In this document: piece after piece, positions 8,317 through 16,358 of the stretch
How the letters are laid out: each line of letters starts with the position of its first letter
How positions within the stretch are numbered: the first letter of the stretch is position 1
Origin: Protaetiibacter mangrovi
Lineage (GTDB): Bacteria > Actinomycetota > Actinomycetes > Actinomycetales > Microbacteriaceae
DNA length: 64,000 nucleotides
NCBI RefSeq assembly: GCF_024752305.1
Contig: NZ_JANTHX010000008.1
Coordinates: forward strand, 393,341 to 457,340
Reading direction: 5' to 3'
The notes under the pieces: model-generated
Database searches by the model: none
Seen by the model: the letters and a program-made list of their open reading frames with translations, nothing else
What the model was told of the DNA's origin: nothing
Position numbers and translations under genes: made by a program

Positions 8317-8994
8317 CTATCGGGCCTGGGAGAGGAAGGCGCGTGTGCGGGAATCGCCCGCCTCGGCCGCGCGGTGCGCCCACTCATCCGCCTCGTCGTT
8401 CCGACCCTCGCGCAGCAGAACGAGGGCGAGGTTGTAGGCGCAGTGGGCATCGCCGAGTTCGAAGCCGCGAACGTAGAGAGCCTTCGCCTCGTCAGTTCGC
8501 CCGGTCTCGTCGAGAAGATTGCCGAGCACGATGAAGCTCTCGGTCTCGCTGTGGTCGACGCCGATCTTCAGGAGGCCCTCCGCCTCCGCGGAGCGTCCCG
8601 TGGCGCGATACAGATGCGCCAGGTCGGCACGGGCGCTCGGGTATGCGTCGGCTCCGCGGATGAGCAGACCCTCGGCATCCGGATCGTTCGTGTCGTGCCA
8701 GAGCCAGTGGCCGAGCACTCCCGCGACCAGCTCGGTCTGCTCGTCGGGTTCGCCGTCCGCGTCAAGGTACCTGCGCAGAAGATCCCTCGCCCGCTCGGCG
8801 TTGCCCGAGTCGTGCTCCAGCCACGCCAGCGCGTAGTAGCCGATCAGGTATCCGGATCGGATCAGTTCGTCATACACCGCACGAGCACTCGCGGTGTCGC
8901 CTGCGGCTTCGAGCAGCTCGCCGTACTCCGAACCAGACGCGCCGTCACGCGTACCCAACCACGCGTCTCGCGCGCGGTCGAGCTGCTCGGTCAT
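8317..8994 (-). CDS. Tetratricopeptide/Sel1-like repeat protein
   Basis: A 225-aa all-helical protein with repeated ~33-residue TPR/Sel1-like units, for example [59 protein letters not shown] and [20 protein letters not shown]. No signal peptide, so probably a cytosolic protein-protein scaffold. ATG 8994 has GGGAG 10 nt upstream. It precedes the KTSC gene with a 2-nt gap, hence likely a functional pair; partners unknown. Confidence 0.8.
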   Translation of the reverse strand: MTEQLDRARDAWLGTRDGASGSEYGELLEAAGDTASARAVYDELIRSGYLIGYYALAWLEHDSGNAERARDLLRRYLDADGEPDEQTELVAGVLGHWLWHDTNDPDAEGLLIRGADAYPSARADLAHLYRATGRSAEAEGLLKIGVDHSETESFIVLGNLLDETGRTDEAKALYVRGFELGDAHCAYNLALVLLREGRNDEADEWAHRAAEAGDSRTRAFLSQAR

Positions 8995-9072
8995 GCGTCG
9001 ATACTCCCACCGGTCGGCTTGACTGCGCGCTCTCACCGAACGGATGACGCATCAGGCGCTCGAGGGCGTGTG

Positions 9073-9369
9073 ATGGCGGGCGAGCGCTCACCCGCCGAGG
9101 TCGCCGAGAAGCGCGGACTCAAGGTGGTCTCCGGCGACAGCGCCCTGATCGCCGCGATCGAAGAGGCTCTCTCCGCGCAGCCCGACGTGCTCGAGAAGAT
9201 CCGCGACGGCAAGGTGCGGGCCGCCGGCGCCGTCATGAAGGCGATGCGCGGCCAGGCGGATGCGGCGCGTGTGCGCGAACTGGTGCTGGAGCGGGCGACG
9301 GCGAAGTGGGGCGGATGGCGCTCGTGCGACGCCCGTGTCGTTCGCGCTGGAGCGCGTATGTGTCGCTGA
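9073..9369 (+). pseudogene. Duplicated 3' fragment of gatB
   Basis: The 98-codon frame encodes [20 protein letters not shown], then [23 protein letters not shown] and [13 protein letters not shown]. These are colinear with the last ~75 residues of GatB (6255-6483). At the DNA level homology starts around 9051. It lacks the GatB catalytic cradle and has lost 3 codons (VIGA in GatB versus V here) and the native stop, running on for 20 unrelated codons. It is non-functional as an amidotransferase. A copied gene tail of this kind commonly marks recombination or integration next to the intact gene. Confidence 0.9.
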
Positions 9370-9557
9370 GCGACGCTACGTTCGCCTGATTCTCGCCCGG
9401 GCGATCTTCGGATGGGTACTCGTCGTAGTCGGCCCGGTGCTCACTGCCGGGTGGGCCAGGTGTCCGTTGCGAGCCAGCGCTTGAGCGCGAACACGCTGCT
9501 CGAGTTGTCGACAACGTGGCCCCCCTTCGCGCGGGTGCCGCGTATCGGGTGTCTCGC

Positions 9558-9580
9558 TAGGCTGGCCGCGACCAAGGAGG
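9558..9580 (+). promoter_or_regulatory. Promoter and Shine-Dalgarno of the DUF262-HEPN operon
   Basis: TAGGCT (9558-9563) fits a -10 element. AAGGAGG (9574-9580) lies 5 nt before a TTG codon at 9586 and decides the start of the DUF262 gene. This is one of the strongest ribosome binding sites in the window. Confidence 0.7.
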
Positions 9581-9585
9581 GCACC

Positions 9586-10737
9586 TTGCCGGAATCATTT
9601 GGTGATGGCGACGATGAGTCGGTTGAGGAACTCGAACTGGACATTGACTCTCCAGAAGAGCTTGACGAGTCTGAGGACGACGACCCGGACCTAAGTTCGA
9701 GCGAAAGAGAGTTGTTGACGAGTGTTCTCGACTACAACCTCAACACGCTTGCAGACCTGGTGTCGAATGAGCAGATTGACCTGTCCCCGCGCTATCAGCG
9801 GCGCGATAGATGGAAGGCCGATCGGCAGTCGCGGTTGATCGAATCTTTTTTTATGAACGTCCCGATCCCGCCGATCTTCTTGAACGAGGACGACTACGGG
9901 AAGTACTCGGTTATCGATGGGAAGCAGCGACTCACCGCTGTACACAGCTTCATGCGAGGACGTCTGCGGCTTCGAGGACTCAAGGTCTATACGGAGCTGA
10001 ACGACAAGACCTACGACGACCTCGAACCGAGCTTGAAGGCGATCATTAGTACTCGAGCAAATCTGCGCGCGACGATCATCCTTCGGCAGTCTGACAAGAA
10101 CGTGAAGTTCGAGGTTTTCAGGCGCCTCAACACGGGTGGTGTAACGCTCAACCCCCAGGAGATTCGCAACAGCACTTGGCCGGGTCCGTTGAACGATCTG
10201 ATGCTGGACCTGTCCGAGGACGAACGATTCCGCCGACTGTTGGGTATTACGCGACCCGCGACATCAACGCTCTACAAGGAAATGCGTGACGTCGAACTTG
10301 TCCTCCGATTCTTCGCGTTCCGCTCCGACTGGGCGACGTTCTCAGGCGGCATGGCGAAGCGACTCGATCGCTTCATGGCTGATAACCAGCGTCCGACCAA
10401 GAGTCGTCTTGCAGAGCTGCGGGAGGATTTCTTGAGAACGTTGGAGATCGTTGAAGCTGCCTTTGACGACAAGGCGTTCCGCCGTTTCAATCCCGACAAC
10501 GGGACCTTTCGTAGCCCGATTCTTGCGGCACTATTCGACGCGCAGATGTTCGCAGCGATGGGACGCGACCTTCCTAGTGTTAGTGGCCGAGACGCGGAGT
10601 TCATCGATGCGTACAAGCAGTTGTTCACCGTTCCGGAGTTCCGGCAGTCGATCGATGCGGCAACCAATACGCCTGCACGCTTCCGCGCCAGGATCGAGAT
10701 GATGAACCGTCTCTTCGATTCCGTCCTAGGTCCGTAG
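9586..10737 (+). CDS. DUF262 (ParB/GmrS-like) domain protein
   Basis: A 383-aa protein starting at TTG 9586 (AAGGAGG upstream; longer frames have no such site). A very acidic N-terminus (about residues 1-40) is followed by a DUF262 domain: LSPRYQRRDRWKADRQSRLI (about 66-85), NVPIPPIFL and VIDGKQRL (about 110), then KFEVFRRLNTGGVTLNPQEI. DUF262 is a ParB-like NTPase/nuclease fold found in GmrSD type IV restriction enzymes and SspE. The DUF1524 HNH nuclease half seen in those proteins is absent. The gene is fused translationally to a HEPN-type gene (stop TAG and start GTG share one base). Base composition is clearly less GC-rich than the flanks, which points to transfer. Confidence 0.9.
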   Translation: MPESFGDGDDESVEELELDIDSPEELDESEDDDPDLSSSERELLTSVLDYNLNTLADLVSNEQIDLSPRYQRRDRWKADRQSRLIESFFMNVPIPPIFLNEDDYGKYSVIDGKQRLTAVHSFMRGRLRLRGLKVYTELNDKTYDDLEPSLKAIISTRANLRATIILRQSDKNVKFEVFRRLNTGGVTLNPQEIRNSTWPGPLNDLMLDLSEDERFRRLLGITRPATSTLYKEMRDVELVLRFFAFRSDWATFSGGMAKRLDRFMADNQRPTKSRLAELREDFLRTLEIVEAAFDDKAFRRFNPDNGTFRSPILAALFDAQMFAAMGRDLPSVSGRDAEFIDAYKQLFTVPEFRQSIDAATNTPARFRARIEMMNRLFDSVLGP

Positions 10738-11444
10738 TGGCGACGGCGGCTGCGAGCGACTTTCGGCAATCGAACGCAATGGTCGCTGCGCTCATCGCTC
10801 TAGAGGGGCGCTATCCGGACCCCCCGCCGCTGGTCGATCGGTCGACGGTGGAGGGGTTGCGTGGTGGCGCGGTCGTACTAATGGTCGGCGCCTTTGAGCA
10901 CTATCTGAAACAAGCCATTGCGGAGTCGCTTCAGTCCTTGAACGTCGCGTCCCCACCGATCGTCTTCGCGAAGTTGCCGATCGAATTGCAGGTGCAAGCC
11001 GTATACACCGGACTTGACGCGGCCATGAAAGCGAAGTCTTGGGATCCCGTCAAGGAGCACAGCCAACGATTGCCTGGAGTTCTTGCGGCGGTTGAGCGAG
11101 TTCACCGGGGTGAGATTCTGAGCACCGAGATTGCTGAGACCGGCGGTAACCCCAATCCCGCGCAAGTCAAGGCAATCTTCAAGACGGTCGCGTACCCCGC
11201 GGTGTTCACGAACATCAAGGCCGCATTTGATCGTGAATGGGGACAACCCACGGCCAGTACATTTGTGGTCGACACGCTGGAGGCTGTGGTCGGGCGTAGG
11301 CATGCCGTGGCTCACACCGCGTCCATCCTGAACACGTCCCGAGCGGACCTTGTCCAGTGGCACAAGTTCCTGAATGTATTGGTGTCCGTGCTTGACGACG
11401 CTCTCGGGCGTCACATGGCTCGTCTCACATCGAAAGCACGGTGA
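10737..11444 (+). CDS. HEPN-type RNase-like protein (RiboL-PSP-HEPN/MAE_28990-like)
   Basis: A 235-aa mainly helical protein. The N-terminus (RGGAVVLMVGAFEHYLKQAI, about residues 42-61) matches RiboL-PSP-HEPN/MAE_28990-type proteins. An R-x4-H HEPN active-site motif is present as R188-HAVA-H193. Such domains are metal-independent RNases used in toxin and abortive-infection systems. It starts at GTG 10737, whose G is the last base of the DUF262 stop (TAGTG), so production is coupled to DUF262. I infer that DUF262 acts as sensor or regulator and this protein as effector. The exact HEPN family is my recognition from pattern, not a profile search. Confidence 0.8.
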   Translation: MATAAASDFRQSNAMVAALIALEGRYPDPPPLVDRSTVEGLRGGAVVLMVGAFEHYLKQAIAESLQSLNVASPPIVFAKLPIELQVQAVYTGLDAAMKAKSWDPVKEHSQRLPGVLAAVERVHRGEILSTEIAETGGNPNPAQVKAIFKTVAYPAVFTNIKAAFDREWGQPTASTFVVDTLEAVVGRRHAVAHTASILNTSRADLVQWHKFLNVLVSVLDDALGRHMARLTSKAR

Positions 11445-11507
11445 CCCGAGTTGCACCGCCCCTCTATTCCGGCTCTGCGCTGGCACCTGCATGGCTAACC
11501 TTCGTCC

Positions 11508-12035
11508 ATGCCGGAACTGATTAGAAGCTATTTCGACTACGTAGGGCGAATGGTCCTTCCCCTCGATGGGGCCGCACTACTTGCCACGCTGTATCCAATC
11601 GGAGTACTCGCGGCAGCTCTCGAAACTCGCGCATTGGCTCGGCTCCCTCGGAGCAGAGTGCGACTCTGGCGTCGTGATGAGCGACCGAAGCCGTCACCAA
11701 ACGGGTTTCGGGTCGGATTGTTCAGTCGTCCATCCGCCGGGATGATTGCGACTCTCGCCCTTCCCGCATTCGTAAGCATCTGGCCGCTGGTCGTATCCGT
11801 CACGACGCATGTTGAACTGCAGAGTTGGTCCGTTTGGTTTGTGACGGGCGCGGGCGTGACCCTGATGGGAGCGCTGAGTGCCTTCATGCTGGAGCTTGTG
11901 TTCGTCGCTTGGGCAGCGGATTCGCAAGCACAGAAGGAAACGGAGTCGGCGGACGCGAAGAACTATCGACCTCCAGCACCCGGGCTTGCTAAGAAGCAAC
12001 GCAAGAAGCCAGGTTCGAGGCCGAAGCGCTCGTAG
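11508..12035 (+). CDS. Three-helix membrane protein of the accessory segment
   Basis: A 175-aa protein not matched to a named family. Membrane segments lie around residues 20-38 (GAALLATLYPIGVLAAAL), 79-97 (MIATLALPAFVSIWPLVVS) and 110-136 (FVTGAGVTLMGALSAFMLELVFVAWAA). A polar, highly basic C-terminal tail (KKQRKKPGSRPKRS) is probably cytosolic. ATG 11508 follows TAACCT with a 6-nt gap: leaderless. It shares the lower GC of the two preceding genes and may be a third component of that system, though it has its own promoter. Confidence 0.65.
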   Translation: MPELIRSYFDYVGRMVLPLDGAALLATLYPIGVLAAALETRALARLPRSRVRLWRRDERPKPSPNGFRVGLFSRPSAGMIATLALPAFVSIWPLVVSVTTHVELQSWSVWFVTGAGVTLMGALSAFMLELVFVAWAADSQAQKETESADAKNYRPPAPGLAKKQRKKPGSRPKRS

Positions 12036-12281
12036 TTGGCGCGACGCAGATTGTGTGGATTAGCCAGCCCCCTGACAGGGGAGCTCAACACCTATAGGCG
12101 GCGCGGCGTGCACTCGGCGCCGCTCGGCAAGCCCGCGCAGGCATGCGCTGACTCACGTCGAACAGAGGGAAGTGGGGACTGCTGAAAGAAGCGGTCGCCG
12201 TTCGAGTCTCATTCACTCGGAGTTCACGAGGTCACGCCACACTCGCGCACGGCGCATCGCGCCGATCGCGAAGGGACCCCG

Positions 12282-15065
12282 ATGTACCGCCGCACCATCA
12301 CGCCCACCCACGCCCGCCTGCGCGCGCTGCTTGCGGCATGCGCGATCGCCACGCTCGCCGCATCCAGCGTCGGCATCGCCGCGCAAGCCGCACAGGCAGC
12401 GCCCCTCCCCACCGTCGTGATCAACGAGGTGGAGTCGAGCGACACCGTCGCGAAGGACTGGGTCGAGCTCAAGAATGTCGGCAGCGAGCCGGTCGACGTG
12501 AGCGGGTGGATCGTCAAAGACAACAACGACAGCCGCGTGAAGGCCATCCCGGCGGACACCACCATCGCGCCGGGCGGGTACTTCACGTTCACCGTCGACG
12601 AGGCGCCGAACGGGTTCGGGCTGGGCAGCGCCGACCAGGCGCGGCTGTTCCTCGCCGACGGCACCACCCTCGTCGACGGCACCAGCTGGACGGCCCACGC
12701 CACCCACACCTGGGGCCGCTGCGCCGACGGCACCGGCGCGTTCGTCGAGACCACCGCATCCACCCCCGGCGCCGCCAACGCGTGCCCCGACGCATCCGCC
12801 ACCCTGAAGATCAACGAGGCGGTCAGCGACGGCGGCACCCCCGGCGACTGGATCGAGTTCGTGAACACGGGCGACGTGCCGGTGGACGCGGGCGGCCTGG
12901 TCGTGCGCGACAACGACGTGGTGAACCCCTACACGATCCCCGCCGGCGCCTGGGTCGCGGCGGGCGGCTACCTGGTGCTCGACAACGGCACGAACTTCCT
13001 CTACGGGCTCGGCAAGGGCGACTCGGTGCGCCTCTACGACACCGACGGCACGACCCTGCTCGACAGCACCACCTGGCCCTCCGGCACCCACGCGAGCCCC
13101 TCGTGGGGGCGCTGCCCGGATGCGTCGGGCGACTTCGCGATCACGCAGAGCGCCACCAAGGGCGCCGCCAACGACTGCGTTCCCGAGACGCCGGTCGACC
13201 CCGAGCCGACCACCGCGAACGTGGTGATCAACGAGGTCGAGTCGTCGGGCGGCACCCCCGGCGACTGGGTGGAGCTGAAGAACCTCGACGAGACGAACTC
13301 CGCCGACCTCAGCGGGTGGCGCATCCTCGACGGCGACGGCAGCCACACGGCCGTGCCGTTCGCATCCGGCACCACCATCGAGTCGGGCGGCTACCTGGTG
13401 ATCGAGGAGGCGTTCCTCGGCTTCGGGCTCGGCGGCGCCGACTCGGTGAACCTCTACTCGGGCGCGGTCGACCCGTCGACGCTCGTCGACAGCACCTCGT
13501 GGAGCGCTCACGCATCCGTCACCTGGGCGCGCTGCCCCGACGGCACCGGCGACTTCACCGACTCGGGCGCCTCCACCAAGGGCCTCGCCAACGACTGCAG
13601 CGACAGCACCCCCGAACCCGACCCGGATGTGGAGGTGTGGCCGGGTGGCACCACCGAGACCGCGGTTGCCACCGACGTGCCGTTCGACGGCGACCTCTCC
13701 GGCCTCGACTACGAGCAGCCGGCGTTCGGCGACCCGATCTTGTGGGGCGTCGTCAACGGCACCGGCACCCTCGTGAAGCTCGCGCCGGGCGCGGGCGGCG
13801 CCTGGAACGGCGCCGACGGCTGGGGCGACGGCAAGCAGCTCGCCTACCCCGACGGCTCCATCGCCCCCGACTCGGAGGGCGTGACGGTCGCCGACGGCGG
13901 CTCGGCGGGCGGGGTCTACGTCGCCACCGAGCGCTCGAGCGCCGCATCCGGGGTCTCGCGGCCCTCGATCCTGCGCTACGACGTGTCGGGCACGGGCAGC
14001 ACCCTCACCGCCACCAACGAGTGGAACCTGTCGGCCGACCTCACCGCCACCGTCGGCACCATCGGCGCGAACTCCGGGCTCGAGGGCATCACCTGGATCC
14101 CGGATGCCGTGCTCACCGCCCGCGGTTTCGTCGACGAGTCGACCGGCCTCGCCTACGACCCGGCCGACTACCCGACCCACGGGTCCGGCATCTTCTTCGT
14201 CGCGCTCGAAGCCACCGACGACGTCTACGCCTACGCGCTCGACCTGACCGGCTCCACCGCCACCCGCGTCGCCACGATCGACACCCCCGGGGCCCGCGAG
14301 GTCGACTACGAGCCCGAGACCCAGTTGCTGTGGGCGGCCTGCGACGAGGCCTGCGACGGCCGCACCGCCACCCTGCAGATCGGCGCGACCGGCGCCTACG
14401 AGGTCACCCACCGCTACGCGCGCCCCGCGGATGCCGCCAACTACGCCAACGAGGGCTTCGCGATCGCGCCTCAGTCCACGTGCGCATCGGGGCTGAAGCC
14501 GGTGTTCTACGCCGACGACGCCAACACGGACGGTATCTCGCTGCGGCAGGGCAGCATCCGCTGCACGGAGCTCGGCGGCGGCACCGACCCGGGTACCGAC
14601 CCGGGCACGGAGCCCGGCACCGACCCGGGCACGACGCCGCCGACGCCGGGGGAGGGCGACCTCACCCCCGGAACGCAGAACGGCGTCACGGGCCCCGGCT
14701 CGGCCACCTCGGGTCAGCGCATCACCGTGACCGTCGGCGGGGAGTACGGCGGGCAGACCGTCTACGGCTGGATCTTCTCCACCCCGACCTCGCTCGGCAG
14801 CGCCGTGGTGTCGAGCGGCGGCACCGTGACGTTCACGATCCCGGCCTCGCTCGCCGCCGGGCAGCACCGCCTTGCGGTGCTCGACGCCGACGGCAACGTG
14901 ATCGGCTGGTTCGCGCTCGGCGTCACGGCTCCCGCCGCCCTCGGTGCGACGGGTGCGGATGCGGATGGCAGCCTCGCCCTCGCGGCGCTGCTGCTGGCCT
15001 CGGGCCTCGCCCTCGTCGGCGCCCGCGCCCTCACGCGCCGCCGCGGAGCGGACCACCCCAGCTGA
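12282..15065 (+). CDS. Sortase-anchored surface protein with three lamin-tail domains and an esterase-like propeller
   Basis: A 927-aa exported protein. Signal peptide residues 1-40 (cleavage near AAQAAQA-AP). Three lamin-tail (LTD) domains follow, each opening with INE(V/A)(E/V)S and ending before a CPD or CSD cysteine: about 45-168, 173-303 and 309-445. Next is a ~290-residue region (about 455-760) with SIAPDSEGVTVADGG and ANYANEGFAIAPQS, resembling phytase-/esterase-like beta-propellers. A GTDPG-repeat linker, a small beta domain and a sorting signal LGATGAD (about 883) then precede a hydrophobic helix and RRRG tail, similar to the LAxTG type of class E sortases. GAAGGGA lies upstream of the ATG. 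Likely wall-attached; substrate unknown. The stop lies inside an interspersed repeat. Confidence 0.9.
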   Translation: MYRRTITPTHARLRALLAACAIATLAASSVGIAAQAAQAAPLPTVVINEVESSDTVAKDWVELKNVGSEPVDVSGWIVKDNNDSRVKAIPADTTIAPGGYFTFTVDEAPNGFGLGSADQARLFLADGTTLVDGTSWTAHATHTWGRCADGTGAFVETTASTPGAANACPDASATLKINEAVSDGGTPGDWIEFVNTGDVPVDAGGLVVRDNDVVNPYTIPAGAWVAAGGYLVLDNGTNFLYGLGKGDSVRLYDTDGTTLLDSTTWPSGTHASPSWGRCPDASGDFAITQSATKGAANDCVPETPVDPEPTTANVVINEVESSGGTPGDWVELKNLDETNSADLSGWRILDGDGSHTAVPFASGTTIESGGYLVIEEAFLGFGLGGADSVNLYSGAVDPSTLVDSTSWSAHASVTWARCPDGTGDFTDSGASTKGLANDCSDSTPEPDPDVEVWPGGTTETAVATDVPFDGDLSGLDYEQPAFGDPILWGVVNGTGTLVKLAPGAGGAWNGADGWGDGKQLAYPDGSIAPDSEGVTVADGGSAGGVYVATERSSAASGVSRPSILRYDVSGTGSTLTATNEWNLSADLTATVGTIGANSGLEGITWIPDAVLTARGFVDESTGLAYDPADYPTHGSGIFFVALEATDDVYAYALDLTGSTATRVATIDTPGAREVDYEPETQLLWAACDEACDGRTATLQIGATGAYEVTHRYARPADAANYANEGFAIAPQSTCASGLKPVFYADDANTDGISLRQGSIRCTELGGGTDPGTDPGTEPGTDPGTTPPTPGEGDLTPGTQNGVTGPGSATSGQRITVTVGGEYGGQTVYGWIFSTPTSLGSAVVSSGGTVTFTIPASLAAGQHRLAVLDADGNVIGWFALGVTAPAALGATGADADGSLALAALLLASGLALVGARALTRRRGADHPS

Positions 15066-15150
15066 TTGAGTAGCCCGCGCAGCGGGCGTGTCGAAATCAG
15101 CGCCGAGCGGGCTGGTTTCGACACGCGCCCTGCGGCGCTACTCAACCAGC
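15061..15150. repeat. Interspersed inverted repeat pair, possible bidirectional terminator
   Basis: Left arm 15061-15101 (GCTGATTGAGTAGCCC...AAATCAGC) and right arm 15111-15150 (GCTGGTTTCGACACGC...CAACCAGC) are near-perfect reverse complements separated by 9 nt, able to fold into a ~40-bp stem. Each arm is also partly self-complementary. The stop codon of the LTD protein (15063-15065) lies in the left arm. Confidence 0.9.
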
Positions 15151-15187
15151 GGGTGCACGTGTCGGGGCGGCGCGCCATCATGAACCC

Positions 15188-15544
15188 ATGACCGACAAGC
15201 CCGCCACCGTCGACGCGTACATCGCGGGCTTCCCGCCCGAGGTCGCCGAGCGGTTGCAGCAGGTGCGGGCGGCCATCCGTGCAGAAGTTCCGGATGGTGA
15301 GGAACGGATGCGGTACGGCATCGCCGCGGTCATGCTCGGCGGACGCTACGCCCTGCACTTCGCCGGCTGGAAGAAGCACATCGGCATCTACCCCGTGCCC
15401 CCGCTGCCGGAGCCGCTCGAGGCGGAGGTGGCGCCGCTGCGTGCCGCGAAGGACTCGCTCGTGCTGCCGCACCGCGACCCGCTTCCCGACGACCTCATCC
15501 GTCGGGTCGCCCGCGCGATCGTCGCACTGCGGGGCGCGTCGTGA
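15188..15544 (+). CDS. DUF1801 / iron-chaperone-like protein
   Basis: A 118-aa DUF1801-type protein (YdhG/frataxin-like fold group). It contains TVDAYIAGFPPEVAERLQQV, EERMRYGIAAVML and ALHFAGWKKHIGIYPVP. Cytosolic. Proteins of this family are annotated as iron chaperones on weak evidence, so no firm role is claimed. Start ATG 15188 has no clear ribosome binding site. The stop overlaps the GTG of the next gene (GTGA, 15541-15544), so the pair is coupled. Confidence 0.85.
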   Translation: MTDKPATVDAYIAGFPPEVAERLQQVRAAIRAEVPDGEERMRYGIAAVMLGGRYALHFAGWKKHIGIYPVPPLPEPLEAEVAPLRAAKDSLVLPHRDPLPDDLIRRVARAIVALRGAS

Positions 15545-16156
15545 GCGACAAGCTCGACCTGAAGACGACGGATGCGTACCCGCGCCCGGGCGGGGCAGTT
15601 CCGCATCCTCGACGTGCCGTCGGCGCGCTACCTCGCGATCGACGGCGCGGGCGACCCCAACACGCGGCCGTTCGCCGAGGCGGTGGAGGCGCTGTTCCCC
15701 CTCGCCTACACGCTCAAGTTCGCGAGCAAGGCGGCGGGGCGCGACTTCGTGGTGATGCCGCTCGAGGGCCTGTGGTGGGCGGACGACATGGATGCCTTCA
15801 CGGCACGCCGCGACAAGGCGGCCTGGAGCTGGACGCTGCTGATCCGTCAGCCCGACTGGATCGACGCGGATGCGGTGGCCGCCGCCCGCGACCGCGTCGC
15901 GGCGAAGGGTGCGCCGCCCCGCTCGGGCGACATCCGACTCGAGACGCTCGACGAGGGGCGCTGTGTGCAGACCCTGCACCTGGGTCCGTTCGACGCCGAG
16001 GGCCCGGTGCTCGAGCGGATGCACCACGAGTTCGTGCCGGCGAACGGGCTGGCGCTGACGGGGCGGCACCACGAGATCTACCTGAGCGACCTGCGGCGTA
16101 CCGCGCCCGAGAGGCTGCGCACGATCCTGCGGCAGCCCGTCGCCAGCCGCAGCTGA
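15541..16156 (+). pseudogene. GyrI-like small-molecule-binding protein, frameshifted
   Basis: The gene begins at GTG 15541 with MSDKLDLKTTDAY, a normal GyrI-like N-terminus, but the continuation (ARAGQFRILDVPSARYLAID, DPNTRPFAEAVEALFPLAYT, then LEGLWWADD and LHLGPFDAEGPVLERMHHEF) is in the +1 frame. Removing one C from the CCC at 15579-15581 restores a single ~204-codon frame (GAT GCG TAC CGC GCC). The result is either a real inactivating insertion or a sequencing/assembly error; nothing suggests programmed frameshifting. The intact family binds small molecules in the GyrI/TipAS fold. The stop lies in an interspersed repeat. Confidence 0.88.
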
Positions 16157-16313
16157 TTGAGTAGCCCGCGCAGCGGGCCGCCCCAGCTGATTGAGTAGCC
16201 CGCGCAGCGGGCGTGTCGAAATCAGCGTCGAGTGGGGCTGGTTTCGACACGCGCCTGCGGCGCTACTCAACCAGCGGGGTTTCGACACGCGCCTGCGGCG
16301 CTACTCAACCAAC
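16152..16313. repeat. Cluster of four interspersed repeat arms
   Basis: A partial left arm (16152-16178), a full left arm (16186-16226), a right arm (16238-16274) and a further right arm (16278-16313) of the same GCTGATTGAGTAG/GTTTCGACACGCG family. The arms pair into long hairpins. They fill almost all of the gap between the GyrI-like gene and the next gene. Confidence 0.9.
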
Positions 16314-16358
16314 GGGACGTGTGCATCGGCGACATCGCGGCGGCCCTAGGCTCGACCC

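Noticed and set aside
9260-9484. Possible remnant of the 85-aa membrane protein after the gatB fragment
   Set aside because: There is only a loose resemblance (WVLVVVGPVL); it is too weak to call, though it would extend the duplication.
12036-12281. Hairpin-rich leader before the LTD protein as a riboswitch
   Set aside because: No known aptamer pattern is visible and the hairpins are those expected of GC-rich DNA.
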